NCBI GenBank assembly: GCA_029204225.1 | Contig: CM055097.1 | Location: forward strand, 3,444,620 to 3,504,619 | DNA: 60,000 bases | Direction: 5' to 3' | DNA from: Diphasiastrum complanatum | Lineage: Eukaryota > Streptophyta > Lycopodiopsida > Lycopodiales > Lycopodiaceae | Part shown: one piece after another, positions 12,316 to 24,054 of the stretch | Position numbering within the stretch: position 1 is the first letter of the stretch | How the letters are laid out: the number at the start of each line of letters is the position of its first letter | Notes under the pieces: model-generated | Told to the model about the DNA's origin: nothing | Seen by the model: only the letters and a program-made list of their open reading frames with translations | Database searches by the model: none | Translations under genes and position numbers: made by a program

Positions 12316-13815
12316 AGAGCAAATCGGATTACATCACTATTACAAATAAAAAAATTATGACATAAATCAATATGCATACATGTGATGGATCAATAGGCGG
12401 TCTACGTCGACTGATGGAAGAGCTTGAAGATGAACTAGTCAATAGTTGTTCATTGTACTTTAGTCTTGATTGCTCCTTTTTTCTGTGATAGAGCTCAATT
12501 CGTTTTTCTTTCTCTAAATCACGTGGAGGTACGATAATTTCCCTAGAATTCATAATTTCAATCAAATGTCATTGTAAGAATAAATTTGCAAGAAAAATTA
12601 TACACTCATATTCAAATAACAAATAAAGTGCAATTGATGTCAATATCAATAACAATATATACTTGCTGTTGCGACTAATGAGATGAATCGCTATCTGATG
12701 ATGATGACATCGTCGATGACATATACACATTGTAGCCAGCTGCTCTATACCACATCATAAGTAATCATTATGAGACCGTATGTTCTGAACAAATATAATA
12801 AAATTTGTTAAAGACATGCCAACATCTAATCCATGTATATTCTACTTATGCTTAATGTAAATCTAATATTCTAATAACATTGCTATCAAGAAAATTGCTT
12901 GGGTGGGGCAACACATGACGAGCAATCAAAATGAAGTTCATACTGACAAATGTTAGACATTAGTAGATAGTGCATGCAGGCCTATCTCAACTAATTTAAA
13001 GACCACATAGCAGTCAATGTCCGAAGCTCTCAGTTTAAACTCTTGTCTAAGATGAGTGATGATCTCAAGGTAAATCTCTTTGGATTGGCCTAGTGTGCCA
13101 TGGTATCTCATGATGAGAAATATGCATTCGCCCTTTCTATCTATGGTTGCTTTGTATGCAAGAAATCACACCATTGATCAACATCTTTATTACAATGCTA
13201 AATGATATTTCAACTAATTACTATGATTTCATATAAGGTTATATAGGTCACACACCAACAATTAAAAAGATTTATCATATAGGTCACATATCACTAAGGT
13301 CCTCAATATAACATAAATGCTTTTGATCATGAATCTAAATGTCCCCATGCAACCTTTTAAGAGGCCACATGACAAGCAAAAAAAAATTATTTGACCATGT
13401 AATTATGTCATCAAATTATATCAAATCTATGACACCTAGATTATTAATAAACTAAATGTTTTATGACATCAACGATTTGACATAATATTATGTCATGAAA
13501 TCTTAAAAAACTTGTCAAATTACTTGTTTAATAATAATATGTGCTATTTCTTATCTCATGATTTTGTCTTGTATGTCAAATCTCAGAAAAAATAAAATTT
13601 ATAACAATATAAAACTAGTTTTAACAATTAAATACTACCATAATGATCTTTGAGTTGATTTTCTTACATTCCATCATATTAAAAAATATATTTTATGTAA
13701 AATTCTACAATAAAATATTCTCATAAAATCTAGAAAAGATTATGAGAATATTGAATGACATTTGAAGCATGCAAGCCCATGTGGGGGACCCTCTCACATG
13801 CCAAGAGAGGAAAAA
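12316..13815. other. AT-rich stretch without recognised gene
   Basis: A minus-strand frame at 12,329-12,565 gives a charged segment (DLEKEKRIELYHRKKEQSRL) without family motifs. The rest is low-complexity AT-rich DNA with many TATGTCAT/ATGACATA words (about 13,400-13,560). No LTR or terminal repeats were resolved. Confidence 0.5.
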
Positions 13816-13820
13816 AAAAA

Positions 13821-13905
13821 CGCGTGGAACATCCACGCATGGATATCGTGTGGATTATCCACATGTGGATAACTTCTACGTGGATAATCCACACGAAACT
13901 TGAAT
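13821..13905. repeat. TCCACGCGTGGA-type palindromic words, second array (family A)
   Basis: Contains GCGTGGAACATCCACGC, GTGTGGATTATCCACATGTG and ACGTGGATAATCCACACG. This is the same word family as 4,205-4,575. The array ends 330 bp before the start codon of the Transposase_24-like gene, where the promoter or subterminal region of an autonomous element would be. Confidence 0.8.
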
Positions 13906-13929
13906 GCCGATAAAATGGCATTTCCTCGA

Positions 13930-14237
13930 GCATTCTTGCTCCTCTTCTTTTGCTTTCAAGTTTTATAGGTTTTCTAATCTATTGTTTAGTGCCCTTGCTT
14001 GCTATTGCTCTTCTAAGCTCTATAGATCTTGCTTGCTTGCTTGCTTGCCTTTGGTTGCTCTTCATTGCTAGTGATCTTGCTCTTGCTTTTGCTTGCTCTA
14101 TTAATCTTCTTTGTTCTTGCTTACTATCAATCTATTGCTTTCTATTCATTGCTTACTCTTCTAATCTAAAAGTCTTCAATACTCTTTCACTCCCATTCTC
14201 CACTACTTTCTAACTTTTAAAGTTTTTCTTTGATACA
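13930..14237 (+). promoter_or_regulatory. Pyrimidine-rich leader of the Transposase_24-like gene
   Basis: A CT-rich, ATG-poor leader with a GCTT microsatellite (about 14,030-14,050, TTGCTTGCTTGCTTGCCT). Plant 5' leaders are often of this kind. No clear TATA box was fixed. Confidence 0.4.
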
Positions 14238-15373
14238 ATGTCTTCAAGTGGTAGGTCAAGTGGAAGGTCAAGTGGGAGACCATCTAGGAGAAGAGCTCGT
14301 GAGGAGCCCGAAGAATATAATCAAGAGTGGTTTGAGAATCTATCTCCTCAACAAAGAGATAGAATAAAAAATCTTGTGTTATCTTCTTCGGGTGAATCAT
14401 CCGAGAAAAGAGCTTCCGAAGATGCCCCTTCCCAAGAATCGTGTAGTGTGTATTATGATCTTAATCCACGTGGTGGAGTTATAAAAAATACGCGTGGCAA
14501 TGTAGTTCATGCCCGTTTGCGTGATTTAGTTGCTTTATATTTTGGTAAAGATTACATGATCAATTGGTCCTCCCAATCGCTTGAAGACAAAAATAAAATA
14601 ATAGAGACTTTGTATTCTGAATTCCCTCAATCCAATGCTTTTAGTAGGACTTGGGCCTTGAATACAATGTGCCTTTGGATTCGAAACAAAAGGCAATTGA
14701 TGAGAAAAGTCGTGAGGAATCCCAAGAATCCCACGAAGCTTGGATGGTGCTCCAAAAGGGATTGGAGGAAGGTGAAAGGAAAATTGTTGCAAAACAATCC
14801 CCAAAAGTATGAACAACAATGTAGGGCCGCCGCCGAGAAGCTTTTAAAACATGGCCAAAGTCACTTGGGATCGGGAGGAAGGGGCAATCTAGAGGCCCAA
14901 TTTGTAAGTGCAATATTTTTTTAAATGATTCTATTTTAGTGAGATTGTTAATGTTTTTTATTGCTAAACTATATTGTATTGCTAAACTATGTTTTTTTGT
15001 TGAATGTAGCTTAGTGATTTTGGAAGACACATGACCGTCGCGGAGTACAAGCAAGGTCACGATTATGGATATGCCGGCCTTAAGGCTTTTATGGAATACC
15101 ATGGATTGTTTCCAATCGTAAACTCTTAACCTAATTTGTTTTGTGATTGTTTACTTTGTGGTTTACAAGTAAGTTTAATCTCAATTTGATTAAATCTTTG
15201 ATTCTATTTTGTAGAGAGGCTCTACAACTTCAAGTGTTCGTGATGTGGAAGAAAATGTGGAAGAGAACATGGAAGAGTACGTGAATGAAAACGAAGGGGA
15301 GTTTGAAGATGTGGACACCAACATACACCTACAAGATGAAGGAGGCGAGGAGGGAAGAAGTGATGATGAGTAG
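14238..15373 (+). CDS. Three-exon Transposase_24-like (plant Ptta/En/Spm) protein, apparently intact
   Basis: Exons 14,238-14,903, 15,010-15,117 and 15,215-15,373 are all in phase 0, with GTAAGT and GTAAAC donors and GTAG acceptors. They give 310 residues. The N-terminus is a Ser-Gly-Arg repeat (residues 3-20). Residues 100-160 form a basic, Trp-containing core (WIRNKRQLMRKVVRNPKNP). Residues 175-222 (KRDWRKVKGKLLQNNPQKY ... AEKLLKHGQSHLGSGGRGN) fit the W...K...N/R...H..GS pattern of Transposase_24, the DNA-binding partner protein of CACTA elements. Exon 3 is very acidic. Splice sites and frame are all clean, unlike most transposon DNA nearby. A family A word array lies 330 bp upstream. The assignment is by pattern only. 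A host gene derived from a transposon is possible. Confidence 0.7.
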
Positions 15374-15529
15374 AGGTTCTTAAATTAAATGTAAGGCCTT
15401 GTAGAAGGCAATGTAGGAAGAGAGAATTTATTCTCTCATCAATGTACTTGTTTTTAAATCAATCAATATAATGTTTTGGCATCACATCATTCTTGCAAAA
15501 TTTTTGAATGCATATATTTTTAATCCATG

Positions 15530-15680
15530 AATGCAAATGTATAGTCTATTGAATGCACATCTATTGATTGCAAATGTATCTATTGATGTATTCAATGCAA
15601 TGTATAGTCTATTTAATACACATCTATGCAATGCAAATGTATCCATTGATGAATTCAATGCAATGTATCTATTTTAGCAC
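15530..15680. repeat. Tandem repeat, unit about 60 bp
   Basis: About two and a half units share ATGCAAATGTAT, GTATAGTCTATT and ATTCAATGCAATGTAT. It lies 150 bp downstream of the stop codon of the three-exon gene. Confidence 0.75.
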
Positions 15681-16101
15681 ATGATTTGCATGCTAGAATG
15701 CACAATAAAAAGTAATGAAAAGCACAATGGAAAGTAATGGAAATAGATAACACATTAAGTTATCAACTAAATATCAAATGAATCAAAATAAATGTGAATT
15801 TACCTTTACTATTGTATCTCCATTGTTTTGCAATCTTTGCTTTTCCTTTTTCATGCACTTGATCTTTGAATCCTTTGCAATGAAAGCTCATTTTTCATAT
15901 CCAAATCTACATCACAAACAAAAAAGAACTTAAAACTTATGATCACAAAACACATACTATTAACATCCATCAATGAACTAAAAATCCTAAACACTATCAA
16001 TCTTCTCACTCACATTCATCCTCGTCTCATTCTCACTCCCATCTATACTCTCTTTTTCTCTCTCTCACACAACACAAAAATAGACAGTCACCTCTATTTT
16101 C

Positions 16102-16128
16102 GGAGCGAACCACATTTTGGTTCGCGCC
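16102..16128. repeat. Short hairpin of GCGAACC words
   Basis: GGAGCGAACC and GGTTCGCGCC form a 10 bp stem with one mismatch and a 7 base loop. It sits at the truncated left edge of the copia frame at 16,117, so it may mark the end of another inserted element. Confidence 0.55.
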
Positions 16129-16129
16129 A

Positions 16130-17472
16130 AAGCTAAGCTTGTTACTATCATGTTGATCATTAGTCTTGCTACAACCTTCAATTGGGAGCTATTCCAACTT
16201 GACTTCACAAATGCATTCCTCAATGGTTATTTGGAGGAAGAGATCTACATGAGGCAACCCGAGGGCTTCATCAAGGCAAAGCATGAAGGAAAGGTGTGTT
16301 TTTTGAAGAAGAGCCTTTATGGGCTCAAGCAAGCACCTAGAGCATGGTACTCTAGGCTAAACTCTTTTCTCATTTCCATCAATTTTGTAATGAGTGCCTA
16401 TGATCCATCATTGTATATAAGTTTTCATGATGGCATGATCATTATTCTTGTTTTGTATGTAGATGACATTATCTTGAGTGGTAATGATCTAGATGGAATT
16501 AGAGATGTAAAAATTGTTGTAGCAAAAGAGTTTAAGATGGTAGATCTCGGCCTGTTGAGCTTCATTCTTGGAATAGAGGTTATTAGAGGATGTGATTTTA
16601 GCTTCATTTGTCAATCTAAATATGCTACATCCATCCTAGATAGATTTGGAATGAAGAATTGTAAAGGCATTGAGACAGCAATGGAGCAACATGTAAAAGC
16701 ATCTATTGGTTGTGATGAAGCATCCTTTGAGGACATCACATTATATAGAAGGCTTATTGGCTCCTTGATCTATTTAACTATAACTAGACCTGATCTTAGT
16801 TATAGTGTTGGAAAGTTAAGCCAATTCATGCAAAGTCCTCTAGTTTCACATTGGAAGATGGCCAAAAGAGTTCTTAGATACATTTCATTCACTAAAAATT
16901 TTGGTATTTTGTATAGAGGAACTAATCTTGGCTTAAGAGCCTATAGTGACTCGGATTTTGCAGGTGACAAAGTGGATAGAAGATCAACAAGTGCCTTTGC
17001 CACCTTTCTATGTGATGGAGTAGTATCATGGCTTTCCAAAAAGCAAGATACCATCTCCCTATCTTCCACAGAATCCGAATACAAGGCCTTGACATCAACA
17101 TGCAAGGAGGTCTTGTGGCTCAAAAGGCTATTGGTGGAGCTTCATGTCATGGAGGAGGAGATCCCTATCATCTATTGTGACAACCAATCAGCCCAATCAC
17201 TTGCAACTAATCCTACATTCCATGCAAGGAGCAAACACATCGAAATTGCTCATCATTTCGTGAGGGAAAAAGTGCAAGCTAAAGAGATCAAGATCCAACA
17301 CGTGCCATCATCAAGTTGCTTGGCTGATTTGTTTACTAAACCTTTACCTAAAGATTCATTTGTCAAGCTTAGATCTTCAATTGGAGTTATTGATAAAAGC
17401 ATAGTGATCTCCAAGGCTAGATTTGAGGAGGAGTGTGAAAAATTGCCTACATTGGCAAATCTAGCCATGTAG
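16130..17472 (+). pseudogene. copia RT-RNase H, 5' truncated but otherwise open
   Basis: An uninterrupted frame of about 445 codons. RT motif A is FQLDFTNAFLNG (D at about residue 29 from the ATG at 16,117). LYGLKQAPRAWYSRL follows, and the active-site box LYVDDIILSG has both aspartates (residues 114-117). RNase H has DSDFAGD, SSTESEYKAL, CDNQSAQSL and CLADLFTKPLP, so all four acidic positions are present. The RT start (the KWVFKIK block), integrase, protease and gag are absent. Homology begins abruptly at about 16,130. It runs directly into a polypurine tract and LTR, so the 3' half of a recently active copia element survives here. The ATG at 16,117 is fortuitous. Confidence 0.93.
17422..17433 (+). 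promoter_or_regulatory. Polypurine tract
   Basis: TTTGAGGAGGAG lies directly before the TGTGAAAAATTG LTR start and overlaps the end of the RNase H reading frame. Confidence 0.8.
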
Positions 17473-18130
17473 AATATTGTACATTTTGTCAATATTGTTT
17501 GTTGGTTACTTGAATGGCCAAAGTGCCACTTGTACATACACACCTAAAGTAGGTTACCATGAGTCAAGAGGAGTGGTTGTGTCTATTTGGTAGTGATTCC
17601 TACTTTGTAGGATCTAGACCATGATTTATGATGAGATTTGTACCTACCATGCACCTACCAAGCATGACTCTTGGATCTAGGCTAGGGTTTTCACATTAGG
17701 GCAAGAAAGTGGAATCTACTTCCTTATTACATGCTGGATTTTCACCTAACTTTGCAAAGGAAGTGTGTTTTACTATGTATTTCCATTTTCCATAGTGTGA
17801 AGATAGAAACTTTTTGGAGCCTCAAGGAGAAACTCGAGTTTTCTCTCATTGTATGGTGATTACTCTATTTTTCCAATGAAACCCAGCTTTGGCACTTTGT
17901 AAACACTGTCTACAGGCCGTACTACAGCCTTATTTCCACACGTGTGGAGTTGGATTAGACTATTTGATCAATGCTTTGATTGTCTCTACTTGTTTCCTAT
18001 CAAGCTGCTAAACTAGATCTTGTTTTCTGATGACTAGTTTCTGATAGATTGTTTAACAAGCATACAATCACCTTGTGGATCATTCAAAGATCCATTTATG
18101 GTCCTTAGTACTGTACTTTTCACAAGTAAA
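17434..18130 (+). mobile_element. 3' LTR of the copia element (related to the LTR at 29,130)
   Basis: It starts TGTGAAAAATTGCC. It shares ordered blocks with the LTR at 29,130: GGCAAATCTAGC, GGTAGTGATTCCTA, CTACCAAGCATGACTC, CTTCCTTATTACATGCTGG and CACCTAACTT. The two are members of one family inserted in the same orientation 11.7 kb apart. The right edge is approximate. Confidence 0.75.
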
Positions 18131-18433
18131 ACCATGTGCAGAGTCTTGTTAAATCACAATTTTGTAAATGGATTATTGTGATCCATTAGGAGCAAATATG
18201 GGGGTACTCCAGTACTTGATGGAATAGATATAAGGCATGTCTGGTATGGGAAATCCAGATGGATTTTTTAAGGTCTTTGGAATATCGGATAGTGCAGTTA
18301 AAGATATTTTTGAAGGAATGGAATTTCTTGTACCATTTCAGATATAGATATTGGATATCTATAGGTATATACTTTAGTTGTCTTGAGTTCTTAATGGTTC
18401 CTTTTTGTTTGTAATGAATACACTTGGGTTATT

Positions 18434-18787
18434 TCAACTGGATATGAACGAGGTTTCTCGTCCAGGTCGTGTGCAAACCATGGCATACATGATCGATCCG
18501 ACTATTGACTGATAGGGGTATTTGCACATTTCCTTCTTCTCTGCTTTAGTCTTTGGGCACATGTCCTTTGATAGCTTGAATCCTGGATCCATGGGCGAGT
18601 CAAGCGACTTGTAGTCTTCCATGCCATACCTATAGAGTACACTGGTTAGATACCTTTCTTGGCTTATTTCGATCCTTTTGTTTGCTATGTCTCTAATTAT
18701 CTTAATTCCGAGAAGGTAATGAAATGGTCCTGAATCGGTCATTTTGAATTCCTTAGACAATACAGACTTTGTCTCTTGTAGTAACAT
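18434..18787 (-). pseudogene. copia RT C-terminal fragment
   Basis: The minus-strand frame reads KSVLSKEFKMTDSGPFHYLL, GIKIIRDIANKRIEISQERY and YPYQSIVGSIMYAMVCTRPG. This is the copia region from the end of RT to the connection. It belongs to a different copia lineage from the neighbouring plus-strand element. It lacks the YVDD box and RNase H. Confidence 0.88.
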
Positions 18788-19245
18788 GACTCTCTTGTAA
18801 CTAATGGTTTAGTGGCTAGATTAGAGCCAAATCCTCTACCAGATTTTTCAAGTGAGAAATGGATTTCTCCAAATTCAGCAATTTTATAAAGTTTTTGATC
18901 TAGACTTTATTTGGATATTCAGAGTATATTAAAATGTAGCACGGGTTTAAGAATAGTAGATTAAGCTGGTATTTACCTTTTACTAATTTTGTTGATTTTT
19001 TTTCCAAATGCAATGTTTGGCAAACAAAAACAATATTTTTTTGTAAGGACTTGAGTAATGAAATACTCGCCAAGTTGTTGGAGGATCATTGGGATACGAA
19101 ACAAAATGAACAGGTTGAGTGCAGAGTATGTCAATGACATTTAGATATCACATAGAAAAAGTAATGCTCACTTTGCTGTTGTATTATAGAAGATAGATCA
19201 AATGCAATAATGAGTGGAAGCCACTAGATCAAGATTATGCATAAA
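18788..19245. other. AT-rich stretch without recognised gene
   Basis: No coding motif, LTR edge or clear repeat is visible. Confidence 0.5.
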
Positions 19246-19599
19246 ATCATCAAGAGCAACTTCAAATAACAGTGAAAAGAAATGACAACATTCTTGCTAT
19301 GATTGAGGTTGAGGAAGATTGGAGTCTCAATCACATTCGATCAGAACTAGACATGTTGCAATTCGATCTTCTTCAGTACTATCAATTTCGATTGAATGGT
19401 GTTAAGGTACGTTATGCCATATGAAAATTTTCATTTTTATGTTTCTAGTCATTCAATTTTACAAGATAATTGAACTTAAATAGTTTCTAATGTGCAGGTA
19501 AGAGCAAGGCTGGAAGAGCATATAAAATGCAAAGACATAAGAACATTCATCAAAATTGAAGAAATTACAAAAAATACAAACACAAGCACATGTTATTAA
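19246..19599 (+). other. Two-exon coding fragment of unknown family
   Basis: A frame open from a stop at about 19,243 reads NHQEQLQITVKRNDNILAMI then EDWSLNHIRSELDMLQFDLL and ends at NGVK on a GTACGT donor (19,407). A CAG acceptor at 19,497 resumes the same phase with VRARLEEHIKCKDIRTFIK and a TAA at 19,597-19,599. The 91 bp intron, clean junction and heptad-like leucines make a real or recently dead 3' gene end plausible. I do not recognise the family and see no upstream exon, so it may be a captured or degraded fragment. Confidence 0.4.
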
Positions 19600-21157
19600 T
19601 CCAGAATAAGTGATTGAGAATTATAAATATCTGATTGTGATTGTGGATAAATAGATTACCTCAAGCAGATTCGAAAGCTTATCGTGTTGTGCAAGCCAAT
19701 TTAAAAAATGTTTGGCATTGTATATTGCCACAATTAACATAGTCAGTCTCTTGGGAGGACTGCAATGTTCAAATATATACAAAGGTTAGAAACAAAATTT
19801 TGTGTAAAAAAAAGTATGTAGTATATCGAATCAACGTGCATGTGATTAAATTGAAATCTACAAAAGAAACAAGCGCGCGTCGAATCGTTATCAAATAAAA
19901 TACATGTTTGCATCAAACATTTTAAGCTTTGTATTGGTTGTTGCACCTAGCACTGGAAAGAGTTCTAGTACTTTCTAGATAAGGCTCTTTGCTTCTTTGT
20001 GAGTGTATGTAATAGAGTTCATCTTTATACAAATCGGATTACACACACCCTCATCATTGAGATATAAAGACAAAGCATATAGGCTCAAGTGGCCACTACA
20101 ATAAAAAATCAATATGTTTTTTTAAATTGCAAGTAAAATCACAATTCATATGAAAAAATCAACTTAGCAAAATGTGAAAAAAGGCCTTTTTCCAATTCCA
20201 TATATGAGCTTGGTAGAGGTTCATTCTCTTGAACCTGGCTTCAAAGTGTCCTTGGAATCTAGTCTAGGTTTGCTCAGAAGGGCAACGAGAAGGTTTGAAC
20301 TTATTTGTATGTATAACATTGTCAAAGGCAATGGGCGCTTCAAGGGCGGAGTTCTTGTTTTAGAGCAGCAAGTTTACACGTTTGTACTTCTTTTTCAGTC
20401 AAATGCACAAGCATAATCTAGAGTTCAACATGGAAGGTAGACTCCAGAGTTTGTAAGCAATATGGACTAATTTGAACTCAATAGTACAACTAGGGAACCT
20501 AGGGACTTGGCGGCTTTTGGCCTGACAGAATCCAAAAGTAGATTGGTCACCTATATCAAATATATCTTGGGAGAAAATCTTGAGTTGTGAAGCACTGTAC
20601 TCATCCAACTCATTTTAAAAGACAAGAGGGTGTGGAGATGGAGGTGTATCAAGAATAGGAGAAGTAGGTTCAGCAGGTAAAAGGCCATTCTCTTTCTCTA
20701 AACAAGAAAAGACTTTTCTGATATTCAAGTTATAAAATCTTTTTTTTTCTTCGTATTTATCAGCAAGTCCATCTAAATCACCAAAGAAAGTTTCTACAAT
20801 ACCCTAAGGATCATTTTTTTTTTAACAAAGTCCATGTAAATTTTAACCCAATGCAAAGTATCCAATAGGTCAATGATACAAAGAACCTTATCTTTCAATC
20901 TAGTAGGGATACATGTAGCACGATCAGTTTCAATGATAAAGCTATACATATTTATAGCCTTTTTCGTACAACATATAAGGGTCTGAATAAAGAGTTGGGT
21001 GGAGGAAGGTGATCCCCATAACCCAAAATAACAGCTTTCTGAAACCATTCTGAGGACTAAACCGATACAATAGACATACATTAGCTCATGAATTGAAGTA
21101 AGGAAAAAGTTGGGTACTATTTCAAACAAAAGATATTTGGATTTACATCTCAAGGAT

Positions 21158-21160
<3 letters not shown>
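19600..21160. other. Non-coding AT-rich stretch
   Basis: CACTACAATAAAAAATC at 20,094 looks like a CACTA terminus but has no partner. A plus-strand frame at 20,174-20,416 (80 codons) shows no motif. Confidence 0.5.

Positions 21161-21248
<88 letters not shown>
21161..21248. repeat. (GA)n microsatellite
   Basis: 44 uninterrupted GA units. Confidence 0.98.
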
Positions 21249-21252
<4 letters not shown>

Positions 21253-21459
21253 ACAAAGACATATACTCTACACATGCTTTGACTGTCCCAAACATTGTAC
21301 TAACTCCAATTAGTGGCGTTGGGCCTCACAATGTCATTAATTACATTGCGGGTCACATCCAATATGATGTGGCATAACTAATGAACTTGATTCACTAGAG
21401 TACTGGGTATCCAAGACTAGGAGTATATTGAATCATATAATCTGGTCATGGACATAACA

Positions 21460-22200
21460 CATAGGCATCGAAGTGACATGGATTTGTCCTAATCCTATTT
21501 TGAATATTTTGGCTAACTCTACGATGTATACATATAGGTACAAGTATGTTATGATGTGTCATGATTGCTTGGTTAGGTTTTACGTATTTTAAGTAGGTTT
21601 TAGCTTGTATACTCTTGGAAAGCATGTATATGCTCAGAAGTGATGACATCGATATACAACCTGTCAAAGACATACAACAGATACAAGGATTTGTGGCATG
21701 GATTTGCCCTTATATTTGTCTTCCTCGTTGTGCTAAATTGCATGGTTTTGTGTGGTGGGATGGTGGCAGGCACCAACTGGATGTCTTAAAATAGGTTTTG
21801 CTTTATAGTGTTTTATGTGTACTGTGAACACTGTTCAAATATATTTTCCTTGTTGGTTTATGAATCAAGGGTTTAAAAGGTTTGGTCTTCTATCTATAGG
21901 GGAGTTGGGACCTTGCATTACTATATGCACAGGAGGGTCTTAGGCCTATATAAAGAGAACAAACTCATCCTACTCCATCATAGTTTGGTTGATTCATTGC
22001 CAAGATCTCTCTCTACTCTCATCCTTCCTAATCCTTGGCTTGGGGGTTCTTGAAGCTTCTAGAGGTTGATTGGTTGCTTTTACTTGGTTGGGTGGTTTCT
22101 CCATAGTGTGTTCTCTATTGTTTTGTCTCTTCCACAAAGTGTGTAACAAGTCCAAATCTGTGTTTCGAAACTAGATTCAAATGCCTTCAAAATAGAGTTA
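21460..22200 (+). mobile_element. Probable solo LTR or LTR fragment with a TATA box
   Basis: CCTATATAAAGAGAAC at about 21,949 resembles an LTR promoter followed by a TTG/CT-rich leader. Part of the upstream segment (21,607-21,713) matches the reverse complement of 26,815-26,920 (AAAGCATG(T/G)ATATGCTCAG, GGCATGGATTTGCCCT). No coding region is attached and the edges are not resolved. Confidence 0.45.
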
Positions 22201-23260
22201 AGCCTTGCACCATAGATTTGCTTTGTAGTTTAGAGCCTATGTGTATTGAAAACGATTCCTACACATTATGGTAGACTAATAGCAATGCATTCCTTAGTGT
22301 TGTATTTAAAGCATTAAAGAAGCCAATGCCTCTTGCATTCGTACCTGAACCAACAATGTCCAAAACTTGTGTATCAAACGAAGAACACGATGCAAGTGCC
22401 CAAGGTAGAGCAAGAAGCTAGCTGAGAAGAACATAGATATAACACTCAATCATTATGTGACGTAATGCATTCATAGAGGATGAGTAGTATATAGTGTGAA
22501 AAAATGACATCTGGTTCATCGCTGTCCAAAAAAAATGACATCTGGTTCATTGCTGTCCAACCTCATCAAAGTGCTCGCAATCAGTGTGTGAAAAAGTTCA
22601 CAGATATATGTTGAAGTCCAGCGCACTAATATGGGGGATGTGCATCACTGTAGGTACTTTATAACTTAACAATCATGTCTCAGAAAACAGTCGTTACACT
22701 ATCTATGCTTGACCTGTGAGAAAAACAAAAATTGGAAGCATATAAAGCTGAAATCCATCGCTAGATCCAGTGATGAAACAACACGTATTGTGGTGTAGAA
22801 AAACTTCAGCATACAATTGCATCAATGCATCAATACAAAGCTCTTGCTTGTGAAAGAAAACATGAATCGATAGCCATTTGGAGGCTACAATCCAGCGTTG
22901 GACACATCTACTACTTTATTGCAAATAGTGACAGCAAAATGCATGCCCAAATTCGAATGGTGTTCAAATCAAAAAGTTTACAATCACAAATCCTTCAAGA
23001 ACCATATGTGAAACAACAATAGCATAAGTCACTCACCAAAATAGTGGTAGATCACTGTATAGGAGCATTTGAATGGGCGCCGTGTGTCAATAGGATGGCT
23101 TTGAATCAATCTTGATTGTTGAAAGTAAACCTTATGAAAATGGAATGGGTGTTGTAAGAAAAGAGTGTCAAGCACAAGACCTTTAGGTGATGAGAGCCCA
23201 ATTTGCAAGGAGTCATGTAACAACAAGATACATTGGGTTACAGTAAGGTACTATCCATGA
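22200..23260. other. Non-coding stretch
   Basis: A 21 bp phrase, AAAAATGACATCTGGTTCAT with small variation, is repeated at about 22,500 and 22,530. No gene or element recognised. Confidence 0.5.
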
Positions 23261-23262
23261 GT

Positions 23263-23340
<78 letters not shown>

Positions 23341-23343
23341 GAG
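23261..23343. repeat. Compound (GT)n(GA)n microsatellite
   Basis: About 18 GT units run directly into about 22 GA units, with one GC interruption. Confidence 0.97.
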
Positions 23344-23951
23344 CCTCTTTGTAATATGTAAAAGCCAATCGATGCCTCTGCTTCGCAAGTGGAAACAGGC
23401 TCCACAAGTGTGAGATTACAGCTATGTAACAAATCCATCACGATTAGGCAGGTGGCCCATTGCATTTGTAGTATGGTGCTGTGCATTACCATCTACTAAC
23501 TTCAACCAGCGTGAAGTGCGATTATCATGTCATTTAATTTTTGCTGGCCAGTGGAAACGAGTATGGAAATCATGCATATACTAGCACTTATCCAATAACG
23601 ACCTATTTGTTGTCCAGCAACCTCATATCAAAGTGAAAGATGAGTATCATACCTGCCAATTCATTTTCGGAATGCACTTGAGGTAGTGGCCAGTCAAGAT
23701 TGCTTCAGTGTGCTTTCCAAAAAAGATCAAAAGCTATATGTATCCATGATTATCACAACATAAGTAAGAATGATCTCATCGATATTGTCCAGCAAATAAA
23801 ACTACTAATTTGCAAGCGATTATTAAACAAAATAGGTAGCTTTCATACCTCAGCTTGTAGTATCCTTCCCATGAATAACTCTTCCAATCAATTTCACAGG
23901 TATCCAATCGATTTTACAAGTATCCTCTCATCCAAGAAGCAACGATCGTAG

Positions 23952-24054
<103 letters not shown>

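Noticed and set aside
12334-12362. CACTATTACAAATAAAAAAA as a CACTA terminus for the 14.2 kb gene
   Set aside because: I could not find a matching inverted end downstream of 15.4 kb. AT-rich DNA yields such matches by chance.
13950-14213. Membrane protein of Leu/Cys-rich segments
   Set aside because: It is the translation of the CT-rich leader upstream of the Transposase_24-like gene.
20094-20116. CACTACAATAAAAAATC as the left end of a CACTA element
   Set aside because: No TAGTG partner, no 3 bp target duplication and no subterminal repeats were found nearby.
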